This document shows, piece by piece, positions 41,117 through 51,700 of a stretch of DNA of 64,000 nt. Each line of letters starts with the position of its first letter. Positions within the stretch are counted from its first letter, which is position 1. The notes beneath the pieces are model-generated. The model was not told the origin of the DNA. It saw only the letters and a program-made list of their open reading frames with translations, and did not search any database. Position numbers and translations under genes: made by a program. The stretch comes from Cymbomonas tetramitiformis (lineage: Eukaryota > Chlorophyta > Pyramimonadophyceae > Pyramimonadales > Pyramimonadaceae), in contig LGRX02035036.1 of NCBI GenBank assembly GCA_001247695.2, positions 1-64,000 on the forward strand. Reading direction: 5' to 3'.

Positions 41117-41636
41117 AAAGTATGAAAACAGCAGTAAAATGTATCCGTCAAAATTGATATTATATCACAAAATACGAATTATTGTGTACAAAAGCTGTGA
41201 GCAGAACTGTCTTAGCAATCTAGCACTGGCACGCGAACAGCCACCTAGCACTTGCGAAGGCAAAACAATAATGAGTCCACTGATCTGACCTTCTGTCAGA
41301 GGTCACTTATCTCTCAATGCTCTGTCACATTTCCCAAAACTGTAACGGGTTCTAGCCCTCGAATCTTCATCTGGCCAATGGAAAGTCATTATTCCATGCC
41401 AGCTTTAATACTGTTACCGCTTAACACATTCTGACTGACACGTCAGTGGCAAAGGAGTTGCTGCCATCGTCATCGTATCATTCCTCAGTAACCTGATACT
41501 GACAATATCTTCTCTGACAAGTCTGTATCTCAAAGATGGTCATCTTCGCAAAGCCTGTCATACTGTCACCACTGTCATGCGTGTCACCAGCTGAACAAAC
41601 CCGGCGCGGTACCATGAGAAGCCGGCGTTTGTTACA
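41117..41636 (-). repeat. LTR-proximal leader block (copy in element 1)
   Basis: A 520-bp block nearly identical to 48016-48534. In the second place it lies directly inside an LTR copy (48535-48753), so it is read as the start of the internal region, beginning TGTAACAAACGCCGG on the minus strand. Here it abuts viral coding sequence at 41637 with no LTR between. A TGG-starting primer-site candidate (TGGTACCGCGCCGGG, minus strand) is about 20 bp inside. Confidence 0.75.
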
Positions 41637-41639
41637 ATG

Positions 41640-44600
41640 CGAATCACCGAATAAACCAAACTCGGTTTGCAGTTTTTTTACTTTAACCGACGTTTTCGGA
41701 TGGGTTAGCGATAACAACGTCGGATATAACGCAATAAAAAAATACGATGGCGTATCAAAAAACGTGTGGCGTGTTAATGGTTATGAAGGCAGCATGTTAC
41801 TCGGCATGCAAGGTCACGACCGTAAAATAAATCAGCAGCTGTACAAAAATGGTGGATTAAAACCGGGAGGAATATATACCACTTCTTTTTTAATGGGCTT
41901 ACGAAAAGAACCAGAATCACAACATAACGCGCACACTTATGGTCCTGACGACCACAGTCAACATTTCCCGAGTATGGTGGAAGTGAGTTACGATTTTGGG
42001 AAGGTGAATCTGGCGGGCGACACGTACGAGCGCAATCATATCATGTACCGCTTTGGTGAAGACCGCACATCGGAATACGCCGATGCGGTAACCACGCAAG
42101 AGGTTGTGGATAGCGCCTGCAACGTTCATAATCACGCAGAAGCGTGTCGTATATCTTTACATGCGACTCTGACGCAGGCGACAGACATGCAGCACTTTTT
42201 TTTCGAAACACTCGCACCTTCAAAATTTCCATTCATAACATTCCGCAGTCGTATCCTAAACTGGGATCTGCCGTATCTACTACAGTCCGCAACCGCACAC
42301 CCCGGACACGCGCCAGATAAAACAGTATATTTGGACAACGTTTTTTGGGGCATTCCAATCTGGGAATGTACGAATAATGATCGTACTATTGATAAACCAG
42401 TCGATTTGGATATATGCGTCAAGGACAGCGATCCACCACCGCCACCCTCTCCTCCGCCAAGTCCACCCCCACCACCACAGCCACCACCGCCAAGTCCACC
42501 TCCAATGCCATCACCACCTCCACCACGACCGACACCGCCTTCTCCTCCTCCTGCACCACCTCCACCACCGTCACCGCCTCCGCCGTTACCACCTCCTCCA
42601 CCACCTTCTGGCCGTCGCCGCCACCGCCACCACCGGCATCACCACCTCCTTCGCCTCCGCCGCCTTCGCCTCCCCCCTCTTTCCCACCACCACCTCTTCC
42701 ACCGCCGCCGCCTAATTCTCCACCCCCTCCACCACCATCGCCACCGCCTCCGCGCCACCTCCACCGCCTCCACCACCACCTCCACCGCCGCCTCCACCAC
42801 CACCTCCCCACCACCTTCACCGCACCCCACCACACCACCTCCACCTCCACCACCGCCACCCCCAAAACCACCACCCTCTCCGCCGCCATCGCCACCACCA
42901 CCTTCGCCACGCCACCCTCGCCACCTCCACCGCCATCGCCACCACCACCTTCGCCTCCACCTCCATTACCACCACCACCTTCGCCTCCACCTCCATCACC
43001 TCCAGCACCTCCACCATCACCTCCACCCGGAACGCCGGCACCGACCAAATCGCCCACCACCGCTCACCCGACCGCCACGCCCACCGAAACACCGACGGCC
43101 ATGCCCACCACGCGCACTCCCACCACACTCGCACCCACAAAAACGCCCACGCACCGCCGCCCACCACGCTCGCCCCACCGCCACGCCCACCACCGATGCG
43201 CCCACCACCACGCACCCCACGGGTTCGCCCGTGACCGTGGCGCCCACCACCGACGCGCCATCGGCCACGCCAACCACCGACGCGCCCAGCGAGACGCCCA
43301 CCACGGCCGCGCCCACCACGTCCCACCCCACCACGCTAACGCCGAGCACCTCCACACCCACCGTATCGCCCACCACCGTCCATCCCACGACGGCGGCACC
43401 TACCGCCACGCCCACCACGCTCGCTCCATCAGGTTCGCCCACCACGTATGCGCCGAGCCTCACGCCCACGACCAAGGCGCCGGACTTCAGCTCCGCCCCG
43501 ACCGTATCCAAGACGCCCACCACGGGCGAGTCGCAGTTCGAGTCGTTGGTGGAGCACAACCTTCCGGAGGGCAGCACCGCCAATCAGACACGTTATCGTA
43601 TACCGCTGCACTTTCCCACCACTTCGCGCGACATATACCTCGTGGACGGCACGAGGCGCCGCCGACTCAGCGCCATCGACGCCTCCCACTACACGGCGTA
43701 CGCGCACGCGCTCATCGCGGATTTTTATGAGCAAGCGCGTCGGTTCGTCGGTCAGAGCACAATGCCAGCGGATCCCGCGTGCCAGGAGCACATCGCCGCC
43801 GGGCAGGCAGCCCTCTGCATGGGCGAGCCGCTGGTGGGCCCGTTCGTACCGATCTACCCGGAGAATCGCGTGGATCTCAAGGTGCGCATGAACCTGACCA
43901 CGTACTCGCTGCTCTACGACGAGGAGGAGGGATTCACCGAGGCCTACCAGGAGCTGCTGACGGGCATGACCGCCAAGATGCGCGAGGAGTTCGACCTGAC
44001 GGTCACCGCATCCGCGCTGGCGGTGGTGCTGCACGCCGTGGAGACGGACCCGGACAACCCCGACACCGCGGTGCTGATCGATTTCAGCGTGGTGCTGCCC
44101 GATGTTGGCACCGAGGAGTCCGAGCGTTTCCGCGACGCCTTCGACAACAACTTTACGGACATGATGGGCAACGTCATCGAGAGTTTTCCGATGATGCTGT
44201 TGAGCAGCAGCAACCAGCACGGTTACCCGCGCACGCACGCTCCCACAACGTACGCGCCGACCACTGTCTTCGCCACCGCCGCCGCCTCCGAGTCCGCCTA
44301 TGCCGCCCTCGCCCCCGCCGCGACCCCCGCCGCGACCCCCGCCTCCGCCTCCGCCGCTGCCGCCTCCGCCGTCGCCGCCCTTACCCCCTCCGCCTTGGCC
44401 GCCGCCCTTGCCTCCGCACCCACCACCGCCGCCCTCGCCGCCGGCCATGCCCCACCCGCCCTTTCCACCATCCAGCGCACCGACCACGGCCGCTCCGACG
44501 ACCACCTGGACGCACGGACCGACCCTGACGCCCATATACGACGTGTCGGTCACGACGGTCTCGGCGTCGGAGACCACCGCCTCGCAGCTGCTGCTTCTGC

Positions 44601-45118
44601 TCGCCATGATGCAGCTGTCGAGTAGCACGCCGGCTCCGGTGGCGACCGGATCGGCGCAGTCCGCGCAAACGACGAGCGTGAGCAGATACGACCGGTCGTA
44701 CGTTTCCATCGATCCGCACATTATGTACGCGCGCGTCACGGTGGAGTCCAGCGAGGAGGACGCGTGGGTGGAGGCCACGCGGGCGGAATACCTGGACGGG
44801 CGCGGTGCGAACTGCGTGCGGCCATGGACCGACGCGTCGGTGACGGGCATTTCCGCGTACGACGCATACATCGCCACCAACGACGGGGCTTTGTGCAAAG
44901 CGTCCGCGGAGCAGAACACGCCGTCCGCGGAGCCTTTGCCGGCCGGCACGAGCTTCGGCGCGTACGCGACGCGCACGTGGATCGTGTACGGAGGGTACAC
45001 CCGATACTACCTGCGGGAACGGTGTTACACGATGCGACCGACGATACCGCAGGTGGATGAGACTTACTGCAAGGAATCCGGCTCGTTGGCGCTCGCGAGG
45101 GCGGTGCATGACGTGTAG
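41640..45118 (+). pseudogene. Large Pro/Thr-rich secreted or surface protein, N-terminus lost, several frame changes
   Basis: Coding-quality sequence begins just right of the retroelement (41640). About 41690-42410: a Cys-containing beta-rich domain (VFGWVSDNNVGYNA; KTVYLDNVFWGIPIWECT), like a carbohydrate-binding jelly roll. About 42430-43020: (S)PPPP tracts that switch frame several times, always inside the low-complexity DNA. About 43020-43500: PTT/APT repeats, mucin-like. About 43500-44220: a globular domain (LVEHNLPEGSTANQTRYRIP; DEEEGFTEAYQELLTGMT). A second proline tract at 44290-44470 again needs a frame change to reach the C-terminal Cys-containing part, which ends in a stop at 45116-45118. 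Proline-rich spacers and sequons suggest an extracellular fibre. The frame changes are either real decay or assembly errors in repeats. Confidence 0.55.
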
Positions 45119-45176
45119 CACAAAAAGAGGCGCCCATCTATCCCTGCAAACTCGTAGCGCAGATTTAATTGATTTT

Positions 45177-46310
45177 ATGGAGATGTTATTGCGGTACCGA
45201 CACAATCTTAGCGATTCCATGAGCGCTGCGTCCGCACAGGACGTGGAAGCTCCTTATTTTTACGACGGTTCTGCGTACCGCGAGAATTCGACCGGGCGCA
45301 CCTTGGCACGCAGCGCGGTTTTCTTTTCTTTTGATACTGTGCATCACGTTCTTCAGTTTGTACTCGCGCGCCAGCGTTGCAGAGCCACGAATGTGCCCGG
45401 CGTACGACGCCCTAGACCGCCAGGTGCACTTCGCTTACGCGGCCTTAAGAGAGTCTTTGAAGGCGACGAAGGTGACAGGGGCGACAGAGGTGACGACGGC
45501 GACGACGGAGGCGACGAAGCCGACGAGATTCATAATAATGGTTGGTACAGATTGCGCGCGAATGATAATAACGCGAATCCCGTCGAGTTTGGGAATGACG
45601 ATTACGATGACAGTCTGCAAGACGATAACGTACCCGTCGCCAGGCGCGTATACGACCTTAACGAAACCTTATTGATCGCCGAATTGATACGCGCGGTGCG
45701 AAATCCAACAGACCCTATATCAGATAACGCAACCTGGAACCGGCTGGTCGATCACGCTCGAAACAACCTTCGCGAGCTGGCGACGGGGCGCGTCGAAGAT
45801 ATGACGGAAGATTCCTTTAACGCCTGGTTGGATTCTTTGGCGGATGACCCCGACGCGATTAACGACGTTGTGCTTCGGGAGCAGCAAGGTGCCGCAATCG
45901 TGTCGCACAGAAATTTCAATCAATTTCTGCAGAGGAACCAAGAGGTCGACACAGAAATCGACAGGTTTCTCCGGCGAACAGTCGGTCAAAAAATATTTAA
46001 AATGTGCGGCGATAGCAATTGCCTCTTGCACGCGCACGTTTTCAATCACGTGATGTCACAGCAGAATAGGCGGAGAACTAAACCCAGTCATTACGGGTTT
46101 AGGGCCTCGGATCAGGAGTTGGACGATTTGCGTACTCCCCTTGTAGAGGAGATGGAAAGACTTGAAATGAGGCCAATAAGTATTCGACAAGTCGAGAACA
46201 AAGAATATCTTGATGAAGAAGCGGTCCAGGCGTTCGCCGTACTGGCCAATCCGGGTGGTGTGCTGGACTTTAGGTTCAGGGTTATTATTATGGGCTCTGA
46301 TAGCCCCTAG
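45177..46310 (+). CDS. OTU-like cysteine protease, probably C-terminally truncated
   Basis: 377 codons from ATG 45177 (MEMLLRYRHNLSDSM); an in-frame extension to 45057 overlaps the previous gene. Middle: an acidic Asp/Gly run (DEGDRGDRGDDGDDGGDEAD). C-terminal third: MCGDSNCLLHAHVFNHV fits the OTU deubiquitinase signature G-D-x-N-C, with catalytic Asp and Cys (Cys codon at about 46020), followed by a helix with PLVEEMERLEM and a Y-L-D-x-E-A-V region at the place of the OTU Y-x-x-[WD]-x-x segment. The catalytic His normally lies near the end with an aromatic after it; none is visible before the stop, so the domain looks shortened. OTU proteases are common in large DNA viruses and remove ubiquitin. 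Confidence 0.58.
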   Translation: MEMLLRYRHNLSDSMSAASAQDVEAPYFYDGSAYRENSTGRTLARSAVFFSFDTVHHVLQFVLARQRCRATNVPGVRRPRPPGALRLRGLKRVFEGDEGDRGDRGDDGDDGGDEADEIHNNGWYRLRANDNNANPVEFGNDDYDDSLQDDNVPVARRVYDLNETLLIAELIRAVRNPTDPISDNATWNRLVDHARNNLRELATGRVEDMTEDSFNAWLDSLADDPDAINDVVLREQQGAAIVSHRNFNQFLQRNQEVDTEIDRFLRRTVGQKIFKMCGDSNCLLHAHVFNHVMSQQNRRRTKPSHYGFRASDQELDDLRTPLVEEMERLEMRPISIRQVENKEYLDEEAVQAFAVLANPGGVLDFRFRVIIMGSDSP

Positions 46311-46357
46311 CCTGACCCTGTCACTGATCGGAACTGTGACCCCGCTAGTAGCTAGGG

Positions 46358-46384
46358 TGACTGTACAGAAGTACTGTACAGTCA
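46358..46384 (+). terminator. Strong hairpin 48 bp after the OTU-like gene
   Basis: TGACTGTACAG and CTGTACAGTCA, an 11-bp perfect stem with a 5-nt loop (AAGTA). It follows a smaller palindrome (CTAGTAGCTAG). Some giant viruses end transcripts at hairpins; here it could mark the viral transcript end. Confidence 0.4.
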
Positions 46385-46419
46385 TAGTCATTATTTCGTA
46401 TTATCCGGTTTCCGAGATG

Positions 46420-47789
46420 CATGATAAAAGCACTCGGCCGGACTGTTTATGGGAGCTTAGCCTGTTTGTTTCTTCCGAGCGGAACACCCGTTCTCGCATC
46501 ATGCATGTACTTCAATATACTCTTGCGCAGATCGATTACTCGAACTTGCTTTCGATCTCTCCCTTTCGCACATAAAGGATGGGTCTACAATCGCGCCATA
46601 TTCCGTTCGCAGCACGGAAACCAAACCTGTTAACGCACCCTCATTTTTCTCGACCCGATCGGCAGGCATTCCGAAACCTCGAAAAGGATGATTTAATTAA
46701 TTTCTCTCTCTCTGCGTAGGCGGTGTCTTATCACTGCTTTTGCCTTTTGGCGGTAATGTTGAAAAAGCCACGGAGCGCCATGTTGCCCAACGCTCGAAAA
46801 TTTGACTGCGCACTACCAACTTAGCTCTATTGGGAAAACCTCTACCGAAAGTGGGCGGTACCGCGTATGCTGTCGGTGTCTCACGGCCGTCAACGTGAAC
46901 ACGAATGAGACACCAACGAACACGAGGCACAACGCACGAATGAGAAATGTGTTTGCATGCGATAGTCGACTATAAGATAGTGGGAGCTGCCGATCGGGTC
47001 ATTGTGTAGACTGTCGTGTGTCACAATCGTCGTGCTTAACACCGCCAAGTCCCAACGATCCCGCCCACCTTGCACCCTTCGTCCCGGCGTCCACAAGTCC
47101 CAAGTCCCCCTCACCCCCACTTTCGCCGCCGGCCGACAAGCCCCAAGTCCCCCCACCCCCACCCACCTAGGCGCGAACAAGTCCCCCCCACCCCCCACTT
47201 TCCGAACGCGACCAAGTCGGAAGTGGGGGGTTTTCACTCCGTATTTTGAAAATTACTCTATCAGAAGTTCATACAGCAGCGTTTTTCATAGCAAAAACGA
47301 GATTGCCAGTCTCGAAAAACGAGACTGCAATCTCAAAGCCCATCTCGGGTACACGATCAAAAAAGAGCAAAGTATCGTTAGATCGAACAGAACTCAATCG
47401 AGTTTACCATCGCCACCGCAAATCTCAGGTATGACACCTTTTTGATATTGCAATATCAAAAACGCTCGTTAAATGGTGCCTTCTCGAAATATTATGAGAA
47501 TGCTTTCTAGAAGCCCAACCTGGGTACACGATAAAATAAAAAAGTCACCGATCGAGCAGAAAACGATCAAAAAGTCTATCGCGACCGTAAAAATGAAGTA
47601 TGACACTTCTTCGAGAATGTTCTCTCAAAAACGCCGCTTTCTCAGAAGGTCATATCTAGTAGGGCAGCGTTTTTCATAGCAAAAACGAGATTGCAATCTC
47701 GAAAATGGAGATTGCAATCTCAAAGCCCATTTCAGGTACACGATCGAAAGAGCACAGTATCGTCAGATCGAACAGAACGCAATCGAATT
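46420..47789. other. No gene seen; pyrimidine tracts and a two-copy ~125-bp repeat
   Basis: 47090-47240 holds CCCCCAC-rich pyrimidine tracts. The block CAGCGTTTTTCATAGCAAAA ... AACAGAACTCAATCGA recurs at about 47267-47403 and 47663-47789 with point changes. Each copy carries palindromic GAGATTGCAATCTC words. The second copy ends at the LTR. Confidence 0.6.
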
Positions 47790-48008
47790 TGTCGCAAACG
47801 CGTGCATATGATGGTACGAACATTCTCGGAATCGGACGAACTTAACACTCGCGACCGGTCATAAGCATCATTAACATTCACTGATGTTGATAATCATCCG
47901 AGCAACTCTCAGCACAGCATAAGATCGTAAAGCTACGAAGAATTTTTAAAACTCTGATATCCTGAGATCGAACGCTGAACTCTTACATGCAAGCCCAGAT
48001 TTCCAACA
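47790..48008 (-). repeat. 219-bp LTR, outer copy
   Basis: Minus strand TGTTGGAAATCTGG ... GTTTGCGACA: TG...CA ends and a short TGT/ACA inverted end. It is nearly identical to 48535-48753 (one difference noticed, ACCGG/ACTGG). With the leader block at 48016-48534 it forms LTR-leader-LTR. Confidence 0.72.
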
Positions 48009-48015
48009 TGAAAAT

Positions 48016-48534
48016 ATATGAAAACAGCAGTAAAATGTATCCATCAAAATCGATGTTATATCACAAAATACGAATTATTGTGTACAAAAGCTGTGAGCAG
48101 AACTGTCTTAGCAATCTAGCACTGGCACGCGAACAGCCACCTAGCACTTGCGAAGGCAAAACAATAATGAGTCCACTGATCTGACCTTCGGTCAGAGGTC
48201 ACTTATTTCTCAATGCTCTGTCACATTTCCCAAAACTGTAACGGGTTCTAGCCCTCGAATCTTCATCTGGCCAATGGAAAGTCATTATTCCATGTCAGCT
48301 TTAATACTGTTACCACTTAACACATTCTGACTGACACGTCAGTGACAGAGGAGTCGCTGCCATCGTCATCGTATCATCCCACAGTGACCCGATACTGACA
48401 ATATCTTCTCTGACAAGTCTGTACCTCAGAGATGGTCATCTTCGCAAAGCCTGTCATACTGCCACCACTGTCATGCGTGTCACCAGCTGAACAAACCCGG
48501 CGCGGTACCATGGGAAGCCGGCGTTTGTTACAGC
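48016..48534 (-). repeat. LTR-proximal leader block between two LTRs
   Basis: Matches the right end of element 1 (41117-41636) with a few differences. Lying between two LTR copies, it looks like a second element of the same family from which all but the leader has been deleted. Confidence 0.72.
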
Positions 48535-48753
48535 TGTCGCAAACGCGTGCATATGATGGTACGAACATTCTCGGAATCGGACGAACTTAACACTCGCGAC
48601 TGGTCATAAGCATCATTAACATTCACTGATGTTGATAATCATCCGAGCAACTCTCAGCACAGCATAAGATCGTAAAGCTACGAAGAATTTTTAAAACTCT
48701 GATATCCTGAGATCGAACGCTGAACTCTTACATGCAAGCCCAGATTTCCAACA
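48535..48753 (-). repeat. 219-bp LTR, 3' LTR of element 2
   Basis: Directly follows a purine-rich tract on the minus strand (AGATGGGGGA, 48763-48754), as the polypurine tract should. Starts TGTTGG and ends CGACA. Confidence 0.75.
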
Positions 48754-51700
48754 TCCCCCATCTGTAGCTGCTGCGTGCAGTAGCACAGACTCAAATATGG
48801 GCTTGTTCAGCATACTGGGTCGTATCACCATCCGCCATAAACTTGCCCAGACTGAAAGTGAACATACCAACGCCTTCATCTTCTCCGCCCTGCAACATTC
48901 TGGCTCTGACCAACGGGTTCTTGAACACCAAAACCCACATACACCTGCGGCCAATAGGTCCATGTTCTAGATGCCCAATCACATGCAAGCGTCCTGTCTG
49001 ACTCAACCGTCTGAAGTACGCGGCCCTGCTCTCGGTCATGTCTGTCAAGTAATAAGATGGAACGTGGACACATGCCACCACGCGACTGGCCATTACTGCC
49101 AACGGAAACGCGATATCCAACGCCGCGAACCAAGGTGAAGTCACCACTGCATCACAGACGCCATACTTCTCCTTCCATATACGATAGTTCCCTGGCTGAA
49201 GTGCGTCGTGCGCCTCAGACCAACCCAACTGAGAATTCCAGTCATTATTCATGAATCTCAATTGCGGCCATTGCTCCACCATCACCTCACTGATGACCCC
49301 GGTGCCTGCCCATGGGTCCCACACGCCATCGACAGACTTCCAGTCCACCTCTGTTGCCAAACGTCTCACCTCAGAGGGCACTGTAATGACCAGTTCAAGC
49401 CCCCACTGTAGCGCGCTAGCCTCTCTCACCTGCGCCTTAGTCATGTGCCTCAATTCCCCTCGTCTTTCAACTTCTTCTTCAGCCAGCGCAGGCACAAGAG
49501 GTGCATCCCTCAGCTGCCTTGCCACGGCCTTTTGTTCCCGATATTTCTTGCTCAGCACCGTGCGGTGCCCTTCATTCCAATGCCCCGGCATGAGGATCTG
49601 CACAGCCTCAGAGAGCTTGTCTTGCCTTCCCCAATCAATCTGGTCTGGCATGCCCAAGAACATGTCCTCTTCCTTCAACAGAATCTCCCTTGATGAAATA
49701 GCATGCCAAGGCTGAAATTTGTCTCCCTTCACCACCCGACGGGGACCCACGTCTGCTGGCAACAGGCGCATCTCCGCGGACAGCTTCTCATTCAGTTGCT
49801 GCTCCTTCATGCCCAATTTATCTTCTAGGGCACCAGGACTCTCGTCTTTCTGGGTCTGCACCTCAGCGTTGGCGGCTTGCCCGTGCCTGAGCACTTGGGA
49901 CATAGCCACTCGCCTTCTGGTACTCCATCCAGTGCTGGGGTCAAACACCACAAGTGGTACCCCCTGTTGCATGCGTCGCACAACAACATCTCTGCCTCCC
50001 CATCAGTCTTCCTGCACACTTCACATGCTAGGTGCTTGCTGGGGATGGCTGCACTGCAGTCATACTGGTCCTTCACCTGTAGGTGACATGGCGCAATGTT
50101 CTGCACGGTGCTCTTCTCTCTTAACTTGGTGGCGTCCTCAAGCACCACCACGCCATCTCGCTGTATCTTGACCAGCTTCAGAATGGCGGATTTGGTCGCG
50201 ACTTCCATGCCGCTGCGAGGCTTCTGTCTGATGTAGACAAAATCGCCCACCTTGAACTGGTGTGGACTAGGCTCATAGCCCCCGCCTCTCTTCCCTTCAT
50301 AATGTAGTGTATCACGATGCTGCGCAACCTCCAGGCTGCAACCAGCGTGCACCATAAGTCGCCTCACCACCTGTGCTCTCCGGTGGAGGTCCTTGACCCT
50401 GGCATCCTTCTCGTCTTCAACCTCGGCACTAAAATCCATGCTGGGTGCCTGCTTCAAATCAGGCGGCACCACTGCCTCTTGGGCAAATAACATGGTGAAC
50501 GGCGCCACCCCCGTAGACTCCTGGCGTGCTGCATTGTAACTCAGCACTAGTGGCCAGAGCTGCTCATCCCACTCATAATCGAGACCCTTCTCCAAGGCAA
50601 GCTTCTTAAAGCAGAACTTCATAGTGCGTACCACCCGCTCGGTCAACCCATTACCTTCTGGTGAGTCTGGCGAGGTGACTCGCCGGTCGATCAGGCAGTC
50701 TCTGCACAGCTGCTTGAACTCGCCTTCAAACTCCTTACCTCCATCCACCAAGCATTCTGCCGGCGCACCAAACACAGCCAGTACATGACTGCGGAACGCC
50801 GCTGCGATGGTGCTCGCCTCCTTATCGGGAATAGGCACGCAGATTATGAACCTGGTGTAGTGCTCGGTCATGATGAGCACTCGGTTGTTGCCAGACTTGG
50901 TTTCTCTCCTCGAAGGCCATGCCAAATCCAGCGACCAGCGATACATGAACGACACGATCTCAAGGGGGGATAAACATGCCTCCTCTCTCGCATAATGAGT
51001 CTTCACACGCTGACAGGTCTCACACTGAGTGACCACGGCTTCCACGTCTTTCTTCAGATCGGCCCACCAATGGCGCTGCCACAGAAGATGCTGCGTCCGT
51101 CTTATGCCCCAATGTCCAGTTCTGGAGTGGTACTCCTTTACCAACGCGAGCCGGTCAGCAGGCTTAGGTATTCTCACCTCCTTGCCCGACATAGTGACCA
51201 TGTAGATCTCGTCCGTGGCCTCGTCCCATCGATGTCGTGCTGCTCGTCTCCTCACTCGGCGAACTTCCTCTTCTGGCAACCTCACTTTACCATTGGACTT
51301 CAGCCATCTGAGGCACCATGCGTCATCGTGTATGTCTCGATGCTTGTCACGGTCTACCTGCTGCTCAGCCACGCTGGCCATCAGGTCATCGAATCTGGTG
51401 GTACACGCCAACCTGGGGAGCCTCATCTCTGACTCTTTGGCAGGCGGACTCCAGGCAGGCACCTCCACGCGAGCTGCTGGGGTTGCGCCCTCCTTCACGA
51501 AGTGGTTCTCATGCCTCTGACGATACTGCGCCACGGTGTAGAGCTGCCACTCTTTCGTCTTCTTTTTCTTGGTTCCAGCCTTCTGTCGCTGGGCTCCAAT
51601 TCCTTCTGCACCTTTCTGCCCTTGCGAGCACATTACCCGCAGCTTCTCCTCCCAGTCACGATGGTTCATAGTCTTCGCCACCTGCTGGGTATATGCATTC

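Larger units (their letters stand above)
28024..41636 (-). mobile_element. Ty3-like retroelement encoding two methyltransferases (copy 1, no LTRs)
   Basis: About 13.6 kb on the minus strand: leader (41636-39359), gag-like gene (39358-36833), a foreign-looking segment (about 35400-37040), and a polyprotein (35305-28050). Its left part is over 95% like copy 2 at 48767-53410 by eye, and its right 520 bp match the leader fragment at 48016-48534. Copy 2 ends in a polypurine tract and a 219-bp LTR. Here the homology stops on the left at 28024, just before where that tract should be, and on the right at 41636, just inside where the 5' LTR should end. So this copy lies between viral sequences without LTRs. 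RT-RNase H-integrase order places it with Ty3-type (Metaviridae-like) elements. Confidence 0.85.

Noticed and set aside
28018..41645. Possible 5-bp target duplication ATGTG/ATGCG around retroelement copy 1
   Set aside because: One mismatch, and not next to TG...CA ends; with both LTRs missing it is likely chance.
42419..43583. Gly/Val/Trp-rich minus-strand frames of 169-213 codons
   Set aside because: They are the complement of the proline- and threonine-rich coding tracts on the plus strand.
14247..46310. Major capsid, DNA polymerase B, packaging ATPase or VLTF3 in the virus-like blocks
   Set aside because: I looked for their signature motifs in the long frames and saw none; the viral label rests on other evidence.
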